Positions 21,808 through 34,691 of a DNA stretch of 64,000 nt are shown one piece after another (the stretch's first letter is position 1; each line of letters begins with the position of its first letter). A program made the position numbers and the translations under genes. The notes below the pieces were generated by a model, which did not search any database, was not told the origin of the DNA, and saw only the letters and a list, made by a program, of their open reading frames with translations. Location of the stretch: the NCBI RefSeq assembly GCF_019320115.1, contig NC_089584.1:78001260-78065259 (forward strand), given 5' to 3'. Source of the DNA: Miscanthus floridulus. Lineage: Eukaryota; Streptophyta; Magnoliopsida; Poales; Poaceae.

Positions 21808-22852
21808 ATGGCACCTAAGAGGGGAGCTATGAACCCAAAGAAGGCGAGCATTAGAGCTAGCCATGATGAAGAGTGGGTGCCGTCGTGCATGGGGGAGGTA
21901 GAGCTCAACAGATTGGTAGAGGCGGGCGTTCTTCCTAACCACGTCACCGTCGGATGGCGGCTAGCCAGCGGTGAGCCCTTCCCAATGCCTCATATTGATG
22001 AAGTAGTGGTGTTTAAGAATTATTTCTGGAGTGGATTGGGATTTCCTATTCATCCTTTTCTGAGGGATTTGTTGGAGTTCTGGGTGATTAGTCTGTGCAA
22101 TCTCCATCCAAACACCATCTTGCACATCTCAATCTTTATCCACTTCTATGAAGCATATCTGGGGATTCTTCCATATTTCAACCTCTTCAAACACCTATTC
22201 TGGTTGAAGAAGAAAGGCGGCGACGGTTCCAAGGTGGTCGGCGGCATATATCTACAACTCTAGGATGGGATGGTGAGCGAGTACATAACTGTACCGCTGA
22301 ATACTTCACTGAAGGGATGGAACAATAGGTGGTTCTACATGAAGTAGAGCCACATTGCAATCCGCTGCGACATCGACCACATCCTAGAGAGCCAAAAGAA
22401 CTGGTTGGAGAAGCCAAGCAGTGCTGACATGGAGCAAGTGAGGGAGCTCCTTGGCTTAATAAAGGGCATGAAGACCAACGGTGGACTAGTGGCGGCAAGC
22501 TTCATAGTGTGCCGTATCTAGCCCTATAAGGAGAGGGCCCATGTAGCCTTTGATTTCAAGGGGGAGACTGATGGTACCCAAGAGAGGATAGAGATGCTAT
22601 CGAGGGATGTTGTGCAGGAGCGGGCCATAGAGCTATTCGCTCCACTTGCCTCGTTCAATTTGCCAAGGTAGACGAGAACCTTTAACTACCAGAATCTACC
22701 CCCTTAGGTAAATATCTCAATTGTGTGTTCCTGATGCTTTTTATCTTTTGTCGTTGCTGAGTAGTGGACTGATTCACTTATGCAAAGATCTATTCGTAGG
22801 AAAGAGTGGTGTACTTCTAGGGTGTGCCGAGGGGTGATTGGCCGTAGGCAGT

Positions 22853-25224
22853 TGAAGGGTCGAGATGGTGACTAGAGGGGGGGTGAATAGTCTTTTCTAA
22901 AACTTAATCACGTCGGCTAACCAATACAAGTGCAGAATTAAAACTATCGGTCTAGCCAAGATTATACCCCACTATATATGTTCACTAGCACCTTGCAAAG
23001 ATAACAATTATGCAACAAAGGTGCCGGGCTAGTTAGAGCTCTCCTAAACAATTCTAGGAGCAAGGTTACACAAACCTATGCCACTAGTACTTTAAGCAAC
23101 AAGGGAGCTCCTACACATGCTAGTAAGCAAAAGCACAAAGCTAACGATGCTCACTAGCAATGCTCAATAACAAGGCAATCAATGCCTAATTAGAGAGCAC
23201 AAATACTTAGCTACACAAACTAAGCAATGTGACTAACAAGGTTACTAAAACCAAATTAGCCACGCAAGGGAGCTACTTCTATGCTACACAAGCAAGAAGG
23301 TAATTAGCAAGCTACACAAGCTATCTAATTACAAGAGCAACTACACAAGCTTAATATGTATAAAAGTAATGGCAAGCTTGTATAATGGGGATGCAAACCA
23401 ACGGGAAGAACAAGGTTGACACGATGTTTTTTCTCTCGAGGTTCACGTGTTTGCCAACATGCTAGTCCCCGTTGTGTCGACCGCTCACTTGGTGGTTCGG
23501 CGGCTAATTAGCATCACCCGCTAAGCCCGCACGTTGGGCGCCGCAAGAACCTACCCCTTGAGTAAGGGTAGCTCAATGACATGCTTTACTAGAGTTGCTC
23601 TTCGTGGCTCCCGCGGGGTAAGCACAATGCCCCTCACAAGCACTTCTTCGGAGCGCCGCACAAGCTTCTTGCACGCTTTGACGAAGACCACCACCAAGCT
23701 GTCTAGGAGGTGGCAACCTCCAAGAGTAACAAGCACCACTGGCTTGCAACTCGATCACCTAGTGCCACTCGATGCAACCTCACGATGCAATCGCACTAGA
23801 ATCGCTCACTCACACAATCGAATGATCGCTATCAAGTATATGTGTGATGGAGGGCTCCTAAGCACTCTCAAGCATGGACACAAAGTCCCCCAAGGTGCTC
23901 CACACCAACCATGGCCGAAGGCCACTTCTATTTATAGCCCCAAGGGCTAAACTAGCCATTACCCCTTCACTGGGCAAAAATTGGGCCGACCGGACGCTCC
24001 GGTCGTGTTGACCGGACGCTGGACCTCAGCGTCCGGTCGCCCACAGACGGCCATGTGTCCTGGTTCCAATAGTCACTTAACTTGACTAGACGTAGCAGCT
24101 TTCAACTGACCGGACGCTGAACCCCCAGCGTTCAGTCATTTCCAGTAAGGTACCGACCTCAACTGGATGCGTCCGGTCACACTTGATCGGACGCAGCCAG
24201 TGTCCGGTCACACTCTAGCTTCTGCGCCATCGTACGTTAGCCTGACCGGATGTAGCCTGCCAGCATCTGGTGCATTCAGATCTAGCATCCGGTCAGTTGA
24301 CCGACGCCAGCATCTTCACGATCAACTCGTTTTCACTTCTAACTTCTTCACCCTTGCTCCAATGTGCTAACCACCAAGAATTTGCATCCAGCGCAATAGA
24401 AAATAGGCATTCCATTTTCCCGAAATCGCTGACCCAAACCCATCTCACCCCTACAAACACCACCTCCTTTGTAAATGTGTCAACACCACCAAGTGTACAC
24501 CACCATGTGTATGTGTGTTAGCTTTTCACAATCATTTCCCAAAGGATGTTAGCCACTCAACTTGCCATGCCACTCGATCCTAGCGACGATGCAAAGTTAG
24601 ATCACTCGAGTGGCACTAGATGACCGATATGCAAACAAGTTTGCCCCTCTTGATAGTATGGCCATCTATCCTAAACCCGGTCATAAACTTCTCTACACAC
24701 CTATGACCGGTGAAATGAAATGCCCTAGGTTATACCTTTGCCTTGCGTATTCCATTTCATCTCCTCCAACGTCGATGCAACACATGCACCAACACAATCA
24801 ACAATGATATGATCCACTTCATATCATCATGTGATCATTTTGGTTCATCGATCTTGACTTCACTTACTCTTCACCGTTGCCATCGTCCATCAGCGCCAAG
24901 TCTTGCTCAAGCTACACCACCATGTGGTCCATCACTCCAAAGCCTTCAACTTGCCCTTCACGCTTGCAACCGGTCCATCAAGCCAAGTCTTGTCTTGATC
25001 TTCTCCACCTTGATCACATGACTCAATGTCATGTCTCATGTGCATTTAAGCTCCTTCATCATCACATGTGTGAGCTTTGCAACATCTCCAAGCCATTTTC
25101 ACCTTCATGGCATATGTTGCTCACACACATGTACTTGTGGACTAATCACATGTGTATCTCACATAAACACAATTAGTCCACCTAAGTTGTCACTCAATTA
25201 CCAAAACCAAATAAGGACCTTTCA
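22853..25224 (-). mobile_element. Copia solo LTR with GCAGT target duplication
   Basis: Bounded by TGAAGGGTC at 22853 and GGACCTTTCA ending at 25224, flanked by GCAGT at 22848-22852 and 25225-25229. On the minus strand it begins TGAAAGGTCCTTATTTGG, the usual copia LTR start. No internal gag or pol is present, so it is a solo LTR of 2372 bp. Around 23990-24310 it holds several copies of a GACCGGACGC / GCGTCCGGTC motif. Short frames inside it are not credible genes. Confidence 0.88.
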
Positions 25225-25562
25225 GCAGTAGATGCTCAGCCATTGACATAGCCTGAGGGAGACGTTGGCATCTCATCAGAGAGTTCATCCCTGGTGTCGG
25301 AGAAAGTCTAGGGGAAAAGGGCAGCGGCAGATGAGCTAGCCTAGAAGAAGAGAAAGACAGCAGGTGCCGCTCCCCTCAAGCCAAGCGACATCTCACTTGG
25401 TGGTGACCAGACCACTCGAACGTGGAGTACTATGATGTCCACGTGGTCAGATGATGATTAAGTTCTAGTGGCTCCTCCACCAAGCACAAAGGCACCTCCA
25501 TGTAGCACGCGTGTGGAGGAGCAATCAAAGGGAGGGGAGGAAGTCCCCCAATAGCAGGTGAT

Positions 25563-25682
25563 GGGAGTCCCTGAGTAGCAAGCAAAGGGAGTCCCCGAGT
25601 AGCAGGCAAGGGGAGTTTTGGAGCGGTGGGCGGAGGGAGTCCCTGAGCCACAGGCGAGGGGAGTCCTAGAGCAGCGAGCAGA
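25563..25682 (+). repeat. 24-bp minisatellite, five units, coding
   Basis: Five 24-bp units starting GGGAGT (25563, 25587, 25611, 25635, 25659), in frame with the antisense gene, encode an 8-residue repeat of the type GVPEQQAK. Two units carry TAG where others read CAG or similar. Confidence 0.8.
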
Positions 25683-27505
25683 GGAGAGGCCAATGGCGGA
25701 GACCGCGAGACCTCCACCCCAAGACGCAGGAATCAACCCCAAGGCCACGGCTAGGGGCTCGAGTAGGCAGTGTCGGTTTAGAAAAATCTACCAGAAAGCC
25801 GCTACGTAAGTACCCTTGTCTTGGAGTTATTTGGTTATCACATCCTTATCCTTTTTTGGCGACTAACAACCTGATCTGATGCAGCACGAGGCGTGCAAAG
25901 GATCTGACCCCACCTGTCCAGACTAACGAATAGCCGGGGGCTAGTCTCGAGGCAAAGGCAATGCCAGTGACTCCTGTCCCAAAGTCCCTAGGTGCTTGGC
26001 ATTCAGTGAAAGAGTGAGCCACCACTACTGATGGACTTGGTGGTGGTGAGAGGTTGGCATCGACGGTGGATGGATCGGTGACAGTGCCTGAGGCAACAAC
26101 GGAAGTCGTCAGGTCTTTGGGAGTGGAGGCTAGAGTCACTGATGCCGCGCCAGGGGCTAGAGTGGAGAAAACTATAGTGCCTAAGGAGCAGATGGCGCTC
26201 CCCGAGACATCAATAGGTGTTGTTGGACACGCTGTCTAGCCATGGAGCCCCTCGGTGGTGCCTCTAGCTACGGTGGAGGAGGACATGGTGGAAGAGATCG
26301 AACGTGAGGAATCTCGACCCCAAGCTGTCCGAATCCTCCACAAACGTGGCGATGAGGTGGTGGTTGTTGAGGAGGAGGACACCACCTAGGAGCTCAGGAG
26401 GCTGGAATCTTTCCTGTCTGTAGTGATGAAGCAGATCAAGGTTAGTACTATATCTATAATGTTCATCTTTGACGTTGGAGATTGTTCTTCTTCATAATCT
26501 TGGCATTTTTGCAGGGGATAACTTGGACTACTGAGCAGCGGCGCCAGCTGATAAAGAGGATGAAGCCCCTCACTGATGAGAATGAAAAACTCAAAGAGGT
26601 GATGAAGCTGATGGAGGGAAACATCTAGAGGGCCCAGCATGAGCGAGACCTTGCTCAGTCCAATGCGTGGGACCTAGAGTAATAGAAGGGCATCCTATCT
26701 GTGCAACTAGCGACCATGTCTGAGTAGTTGCATGGCAAGTTTGAGCAGCTGGCCACTATCTCTAAGCAGCTATCGAGTGCTTCTGAGCAGCTGGAGCGGT
26801 AGTCCGAGTAGCTCAGGAATGTATCCAAGCAGAAAGCAGGTATGGTGTATTAATGAATGTGCTTTGTACTGTTGAACAACCATATTTTTGGTGATGACTA
26901 TTGTGCTTGTAGAGCAAGATGTAGAGCTCAGACAGCTACACCAAGCCATCGAGCAACTCCAAGAGGAGAAGACAAAGGAGTCAGGGCAAGCAGACAAACT
27001 AGCTAAGGAGCTAAATGGTGAGTACTTCCTGGTCAAAGTTACTGTTGAAGTAGTTTTTTACTTGATGGAACCTTGTAATGCTTGTAGACTACCAACAGAG
27101 GGTCAAGGCATAGTTTGATGTGCTGGTGCAGGAGGTCAGGATCCAAAGGGACAAGTTCGATGCCGTAGTCGCTGGAGTCAAATCGGTGCTCAACTACGTT
27201 GACCTAGAGGTGGCTCCTCAGCCCGACGGTAGGCCCCACATTCGGACACCATCATCGAGAGGTGCAAGGTGGTGTGGGAGAACTTCAACTATGACGCCAT
27301 TATTACCACCGTTACTCATGCCCTTGCGGTCATCTGGTCCCACTACCTAGCCGTTGACCTTTAGGCGATAGGAGTTGGATTCACTGGAGGGATGGGTGAG
27401 GCAGAGCACTAGCAGCTAGAGGATGAGGTGGAGGACGCAGTGAAGAAGCTGGCTAGTGACATCGACCTATTTGGTGAGACGAGCGGCGATGGAAAAGCTC
27501 GGTGA

Positions 27506-28385
27506 TCTGCTCGGAGAGTATGCTGTAATAACTGAATAGAGTAGTTAAAAATGCGCAAGGGCGCAGACATACATTTATGTGTATGTATAAATGTTGTAAA
27601 GTAACGAGTGCATTTTTTATGCAGTTTGCTAGTAGCGCGGTGAAAAAATCATAGTACTGTTAACCCTAACGCAATTATATATAGTATAAGTAGCATCCAA
27701 GCAGTTAGTTCGTTACTGAACTCTTTGGCCTTAGCTAGCCCATAGTCCATAACATTGAGCATGGAGCCCATGCATGTGTAGGAGGAACAAGCATGACCAA
27801 GGAATCACAGCTGACCACCCATAACATAGAGCGTGGAGCCCATAGCACGTGTAGGGAGAGATTAGAGACTGGGTCTTCTCCATAGAGAACAGAGCAGAAC
27901 GTATGCTGCTCGGCGGTTGGCAAATTAGCTTGGAGATATACATAGTATAATTGTGTCTGAGCAGTTAGTTCTTCACTGAGCTCTCAGCCTTGGCTAGCCC
28001 ATAGTCCATAACGTCGAGCATGGAGCCCATGCACGTGTAGGAGGAACAGGCATGACCAAGGAATCGGAGCCGACCACCCATAATATAGAGTGTGGAGCTC
28101 ATAGCATGTGTAGGCAGACATCGGAGACTAGGTCTTCTCCATAGAGCATAGAATAGAATGTGTGTTGCTCAGTGGTTGGAGAAACATTTTAGAGATATGG
28201 AGAAACACGGCGGAGTATTTATGGCGATCACATGTTGGAGATACGGAGAAACGTGGCGGGGCATTTATGGCGATCCTGTATTGGAGTTCGTTAAGGAGTA
28301 GCTTAGAGCTCAGTGATCGTAAGTGGAGATTAAATCATAATGGAGAAATATTGGAGATAAATCATGGCAACCAAAACTTTATTCA
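27506..28385. repeat. Spacer of element C with tandem duplications
   Basis: No gene. It contains a diverged 260-bp tandem duplication (27701-27960 and 27961-28188), each unit with GCAGTTAGTTC, CATAGTCCATAAC and GGTCTTCTCCATAGAG. A shorter 46-bp duplication follows (28192-28237 and 28238-28283: GAGATAYGGAGAAAC...TTTATGGCGATC). Confidence 0.75.
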
Positions 28386-31300
28386 TCATGGAGTGGAGAA
28401 TACATATAAGGTGCTTGATGTGCCATGAGTTGGGGATATCGATTCTGTCCAAGTCACATAGCCAATAAGACCCTGGTCGGGTAACCTCTTTGATGACATA
28501 GGGCCCTTCCTAGGGGGAGGAGAGCTTGTGCATCCCTTTGGTTTTTTGTTTTCTACGGAGGATGAGGTCACCGATAGCAAATGAACGACCTTTGATATTG
28601 TGGTTGTAGTATCTCCGCAAGCCTTCTAGATATTTGGTTGTGCGGACGCAGGTGATCAGGTGTTCCTCCTTAGCCCTGTCAATGTCCTCTATTCGAACAG
28701 CAGCAACTTGCTCTTCATCATGATTTTCCACCCTAGGTGCTCGAAAGGCAACGTACGCTGGTAGTATGGCTTCTGAGCCATAGACCAAGAAATATAGAGA
28801 CACATTAGTGCTGTGACTAGCTTGAGTACGCAGCACCTAGACCACAGCTGGTAGCTCTTTGAGCCATCTACCTGGATGCTTTTCTTCTTTTTGATATAGC
28901 CTCTTTTTGAGGGCATCAAGGATCATGCCGTTCGCCCGTTCGACCTAGCCATTGACTCTAGGATGGACAACGGAGATGTATTTGATGGAGATGCATCGAT
29001 CTTCATAGAAGTTCCAAAAATGATGGCCAGTAAACGTAGTTTTGAGGTCGGTGATAATGCTGTTTGGGAGACCAAATCTGTGGATGATATCTTCGAAGAG
29101 CTCGACTGCTTTCTTTGCAGTAGCTGAGACGAGTGGTTTATACTCGATCCACTTGGAGAACTTGTCAATGGTGATGTATACATACTAAAAACCACCTGGT
29201 GCTGGCTAGAAAGGTCCTATCATATCCAGTCCCCAGCATGCAAAGGGCTAGGAAGCTAGGATGGTCTGCAGTTCCTGTGCCGGCACGTGTATTTGCTTAG
29301 TGAAAAATTGGCATCCTTCACAACATCGGACGAGGTCTTCTGCATCAAAGATGGTTGTGGGCTAGTAAAAACTAGCTCAAAAAGCTTTGCCAACTAGATT
29401 TCTCGAGGCTGCATGGTTGCCGCAGGAACCAGAGCGAATTTCTAGAAGTAATCTCACTCCCTCTTCTTGGGTGATGCATTTTTGCAGTATACCTTCCTTG
29501 GCACTTTTCCTCATCAAGTTGCCATCCACCAGCACGTAATGCTTGCTTTGATATATTAGGCATTCGGTTTCAGTCTTGTCAACCGGTACTTTAGCACTGG
29601 TGAGGTACTTGATGAACTATTCCCACCAATTAGCGGCCAGCGAAGGTACTATAAGTACCAGCTGCTTAGCAGGCGGAACTTCCTTATCTTCCTTAATGGA
29701 TGATGCCAAAAGATCTTGAATGAAGACCCCTGACAAAAACATGGCATGAGAGGAGCCCAACTTGGATAGGTGGCCGGCAAGCTGATTTGATCTCGTACCA
29801 CGTGGTGGTACTCAATACCATAGAATTTCCCTTCAAGCTTCCTGATTTTGGCGCAATATGCATCCATCTTATCATTGGAGTAGGACCAGTCTTTGTTGAG
29901 CTAGTTGATGACCAGCGTGGAGTCCCCATACACCATGAGGCATTTGATGCTGAGCTCAATGGCTATATGGAGTCCGTGGAGACACGCTTTGTATTCAGCG
30001 GCATTGTTGGAGGCCAGAAAATGTATCCGGAGAACGTATTAGACCTTATCCTTCCTCGGTGTAATGAACAGAATGCCTACACCAGCATTGTTGATGTTTG
30101 AGGGTGCCGTCGAAGTACATCACCCAGTGCTCAAGGCAAGTGGCGGTGATGGTCTCTTGGATCTCGGTTCACTCAGCGATGAAATCAACAAACGCCTGAG
30201 ACTTGATGGTAGGCCTACTTCTAAATTCGATGGAGTAAGTGTCGAGCTCGATAGCCCACTTGATGATGTGGCCGTTGGCCTCTTTGTTGCAGAGAATGTC
30301 CCCTAGAGGGAACTCGGTGACCATGGCAATCTTATAATACTCATAGTAGTGGTGGAGCTTGCGCGACGTAATTAGAATGGCATATAGTAGCTTTTGGACC
30401 TAAGGATAATGAGTTTTGGGCTCATTAAGGACCACACTGATGAAGTAGACTGGATGTTGCACCTTATAGGCATGACTAGCCTCCTCGCGTTCGACGACAA
30501 TAGTTGTGCTAACGATGCAAGAAGTGGCGGCGATGTAGATCAGGAGAGTTTCGTCTGGCCATGGCACCGTCATGATCAGAGGCCTTGTTAGGAACAACTT
30601 GAGCTACTCAAAAGCTGTGTCTGCCTCCTCTGACCAAGAAAACGCTCAGAGGCCTTGAAGAGTTTGAAGAACGGTAGTCCCTTTTCACCGAGGCGCGATA
30701 TAAAGTGGCTTCAAGTAGCCATGCAGCCTATAAGCTTCTGTATATCCTTGACGCATGTTGGCCATTTCATGTTGGTGATGGCGGAGACCTTGTCGGGGTT
30801 GGGTTCAATGCCATGTGCGCTGATGATGTAGCCTAGAAGTATACCGGATGGAACTCCAAAAATGCACTTTAAAGGGTTCAGCTTTCATCGGTACCTTTTC
30901 AGGTTGGTGAACATTTCCTCAAGGTCAGCGATAAGATTGTCGGTGGTCTTAGACTTGACGACAACATCATTGATGTAAGCTTCGATGTTGTGGCTGATCT
31001 ATTGATCGAGGCACATCTAGATGGCCCTTTGATAGGTCGCCCCAGTGTTCTTGAGTCCAAAGGACATGGTGGTGTAGCAGTACACACCAAAGGGCGTGAT
31101 GAATGAAGTCTTGATCTGGTCTTCTTCCTTGAGGTAGATCTGGTGATAGCCAGAGTAACAGTCGAGGAAGGAGAGCAGTTCATAGCTGGCGGTGGAGTCT
31201 ACAACCTCATCTATCTAAGGCAAACCAAAGGGGTCTTTAGGGCAGTGTTTGTTAAGATTAGTGTAATCAACATACATTCTCCATTCTTTATTCTTTTTTT

Positions 31301-32450
31301 GAACGAGAACAGGATTTGCTAACCACTTAGGATGATACACTTCTTTTATGAATCCGGCAGCTAGGAGCCATTTTATTTCTACCCTAATAGCCTTCTTCTT
31401 GTCTAGCGCTAATCATTAGAGTTTCTACTTGATTGGTTTGGCGATCGGCGAGACATTCAAGGAGTGCTCAATCTTCTCCTATGGTACCCCTAGTATGTCT
31501 ATAGGTTTCCAAGCAAACACGTTGGCATTGGCACGTAGAAAGGAGATGAGCGTGCTTTCCTATTTGGGGTCGAGGTCAGCCCCAATCTTCATGGTTTGGA
31601 GGGGTCGTCGAGGCCGAGGCTGACCTCCTTGGTTTCCTTGGACTTGGTAGAGGCACGAGGAGGCTCCAGCGATGGGATCTCCAGGTCATCGACGAGCACC
31701 GTCTTTGCGTCAGTGACCACACTGGCCATCTGGATGGAGAGGTTGGTGGCTTCGGCGAGGGTGAGACTCTTTGTCTCACAGGCATAGACGATGGAGAGGT
31801 TGGCCCGCAAGGCCAGGACTCCTACAGGCGAATGCATCTTCAGCACCAGATAAGCATAGTGTGGTATAGCCATGAACTTGGCCAGAGCTGGCCGACCAAG
31901 TATGGTGTAATAGGCGGTGTTGAAGTCGGCGACATAGAAGTTGATGTGCTCGACACGGTAGTTGCTTGTCATGCCGAACTGTACTGGTAGGGTGATCTCT
32001 CCAAGTGGTTTGGATGCCCTGCTAGGTACCACACCCTAGGAGTCTAAGGGTGTGAGATATGTTATCCCGTGGCCCAACTCCTTTAGGGCTCTGGTGAAGA
32101 GGAGATTCAGAGCGCTCCCATCGTCGATGAGAACTTTTTCTGAAAAACACTTTCTGGATGGTTGCACCGAGGACAAGGGGGAAACGCCCTGTGTAGGAGA
32201 TGTTCGCCCATTGGTCGGCCCTGCTGAAGGTGATGGGGACCTCAAACCAAGGGCGATAGCTAGGGTTGGCGGTGGTGTCTTCCATAGTGACGGCGAGCAC
32301 CCGCCGGGCAGTGAGCTTCCATTCTCTTCTGCTCTCGGTGGAGGCAAGGCCCCCAAAGATGGTGGCAACCACCTTGTCATGATCTTGGAAGGCATTGTTA
32401 TTGCCCCTAGGTGGTCAGTGGCCTCCGGTTCTATCATTGGTGTCATCGTT
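28386..32450 (-). pseudogene. Element C pol: protease, RT, RNase H, integrase remnants
   Basis: Reading right to left: a protease-like KVLIDDGSALNLLF near 32110; a linker frame 31589-32032 with YTILGRPALAKFMA; RT at 30780-31260 with SFLDCYSGYHQI, TMSFGLKN and AYINDVVVKS (the usual DD box reads ND); RNase H at 29650-30020 with NAAEYKACLHGL and MVYGDSTLVIN; integrase down to 28510-28836, whose C-terminal part has FLVYGSEAILPA, EGLRRYYNHNIKGRSF and LILRRK. Many in-frame TAG/TGA codons and frameshifts are present. Typical of Tat-lineage gypsy pol. Not functional. Confidence 0.8.
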
Positions 32451-32459
32451 CGGCTTCTT

Positions 32460-34300
32460 GTCCTAGAACTCCTTAGCCAAGCCGAGGCCGTCCTTCATCT
32501 TGTGCTTGATGTTCTTATGGAGAGGGCATGGGCCATCGAGGATCTTCTTGTACTACTCATCATAGTTGCACTTGGTGCGAGGTTCATTAATGGCGGCATC
32601 GATGTGGTCTGGCCGGCGGTGGTGATTTTGACCGGACTTAGATTGTTCTGGCCGATCACGACCGCTGTCCCAATGGTAACTTCGGTCATCGTAGTAGCGG
32701 TCATTGTGGTGTCAGTCTTCAGGGCGGTTGTCCCTATGGTGAGTTGGGTGACGAGTGCCTTGGCTTCCTTGACATCAGCGTACTGGTTGGTAGTCATGAT
32801 CATCTCGCCAATCCCTATGGGCGGCTTGTGGTTGAACTTGGAGCAAAGCTCACGGTGATGGAGTCCTCGGATGAAGGCAATGATGACCTCAGCTTCCATA
32901 ATGTTGGGAATAGAATTCCTCATCTCAGAAAAGCATCGGATGTAGCTACGGAGGAGCTTGGATGGCTTCTAGTAGATGTGGTTCAGATCATGCTTAGTGC
33001 CCGGTCGAGTACACATAGCCATCTAGTAGTCGGTGAAAACTTTTTTTAGCTCTTCTTAGGATCTGATATAGTCCAGGGCAAGGCTTATGAACTAGTTCAT
33101 GGCAGTTGGCATGAGCATGATGGGAAGATAGTTAGCCATGACACTAGTGTCTCCTCCAGCGGTGCAAACAGCAGTGGCGTAAGCCTATAGCCACTGTGTT
33201 GGGTTCATCCTTCCCTCGTAGGGCTAGACCCAAATGATTTTAAAACAGGGCCACTGAAGTGTTTGAAGCGCCCTCATGAATGCTGGGGGCCCTTTGGGGT
33301 TGTTGGCACCATCATTTGCATTGTTGCCAGCATTGAGCAGCTTGAGAGCTGAGTCCGGGTTACCATACTCCTAGCAACGGCGTACTTCTTCTTCATGGCG
33401 ATCGAAGCGGCGTTCATCGATACATCGTTGCACATCTCAGAGATTGTTGAGGTGCACTCGAACATCCTGGTTGACCTCCTGGTTGTGTTGGCAGTGATGT
33501 TTAGCGTAGTTGCCCCTAGCTCTGCCCTAGAGAGGTTGCCTATCATCATGGTGCTGGTCGGTGAAGCGACTTGGGCGGCGATCGGATCTTGGCATGGCTA
33601 ATCGGTGAATCGAGGTTGTGGAGTATGAAGTTCTCTGATCCTAGAGGATCTCATTGACCTGACAGTGCACCGCTTTAAGCATGGCAGCGACCTTGGCGAC
33701 TTCTGGTGTCTGTGGGAGCCAGGTGAGCTCATTGGCGGCCATGGCCAAGTTGGTGCTTGGGGTCTTGTAGACATCATGGCCATCAACACAAACAAACTCG
33801 TCATCGAGATTGTGTTGAAGTGGCCTTCCTTGTGAGTCAAGATGAGCCTCGGCCATCGCAAGGGCAACCTTGTTTGCTCGACGCTGCGCACGATTGATGT
33901 TCCGGTTCTCATGAGCGGCATGTTCCTCCTCGGTTTCACCATTTTGAGGGGGGCTATCGACGCTGACGTTGAAGATTGCTCTACCACGAAAAGGAGGGAA
34001 AGGAAGTAGTTTGGTGGTGGTTTTAGCGATGGTCTCTGTAGAGCCCTAGGACTCAGAGTCCGGATTCTCCTCTAGGATGGTTTGGAGGGATGCTCCAAGG
34101 CGTCGGCTGATGTGTAGCATGTTGACGGCCGTCGACAGCTGGTCAGTGATCTGGTCAGCGAGAGGATGGACATCTCCAACCTGGTTGGCAAATTTGCCCC
34201 TTAGGGCATCTTGGTAAGTGGCAGCAATGTTGATGAACCTAAAGGGTAGGACCGTAAGCCCTGGAGTTTCCCGAGCAGCCTCCAATAGATCTAGATCAGA
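32460..34300 (-). pseudogene. Element C gag remnant
   Basis: Minus-strand frames 34046-34285, 33641-33856 and 32495-32923 read like a gypsy gag: an N-terminal region (TVLPFRFINIAATYQDALRG), then a capsid-like segment with VIIAFIRGLHHRELCSKFNHKPP and EMIMTTNQYADVKEAK. They lie between the primer site and the protease, as expected. Broken by stops and frameshifts. Confidence 0.65.
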
Positions 34301-34673
34301 GGGTGGTTGGCGCTGAACCAGAGTGTCTAGAGCTGATTTGGCAATGGAGAGGCAATCAGTGAGCTTTTGACTAACCTAATCAATGGATGTGATCAGATCA
34401 TCGTTGTTGATCTGCCTCTTCTAGTAGAGAGGAAGTGGGCAGCGAGTTGTTGATGAAGGTGGCCTCGGAGGCAATTCCAAGATTAGATCTACAGTCGTAG
34501 GTGTTGGGGTGATCGGCACAGAATCAATCTGCACTAGCTCAAAGAGCTATCTGACTCCATCAGCATTGATGATCCATGAGATCGATCCGACCATGAAGAT
34601 CTGGCTGGGCTATGGGAGGGACAAAGAGCCTATGAAACATACCATCTTGTTCGATATAGAAATAACACGCACA

Positions 34674-34691
34674 CCCCTACCTGGTACGCCA
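34674..34691 (-). other. Primer-binding region of element C
   Basis: On the minus strand TGGCGTACCAGGTAGGGG follows the LTR end. It is a slightly changed form of TGGCGCGCCAGGTAGGGG, found at 46109-46126 next to the LTR of element E. The primer tRNA is not assigned. Confidence 0.65.

Larger units (their letters stand above)
21808..27505 (+). pseudogene. Antisense ORF of element C (gypsy-associated, PF04195-like), spliced
   Basis: The first exon reads MAPKRGAMNPKKAS, then a block with GLGFPIHPFLRDLLEF, TILHISIFIHFYEAYLG and LPYFNLFKHLFW. This is the domain often annotated in grasses as putative gypsy-type transposon (Transposase_28). Downstream stretches such as KGWNNRWFYMK, MEQVRELLGLIKG and ERAHVAFDFKG continue in frame through several TAG codons. 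Later exons are coiled-coil-rich, with GT-AG introns at 25806-25884, 26441-26514, 26840-26912 and 27018-27087, and possibly one starting near 22706. A copia solo LTR splits the gene at 22853-25224. Role unknown; it runs opposite to pol. Confidence 0.7.
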
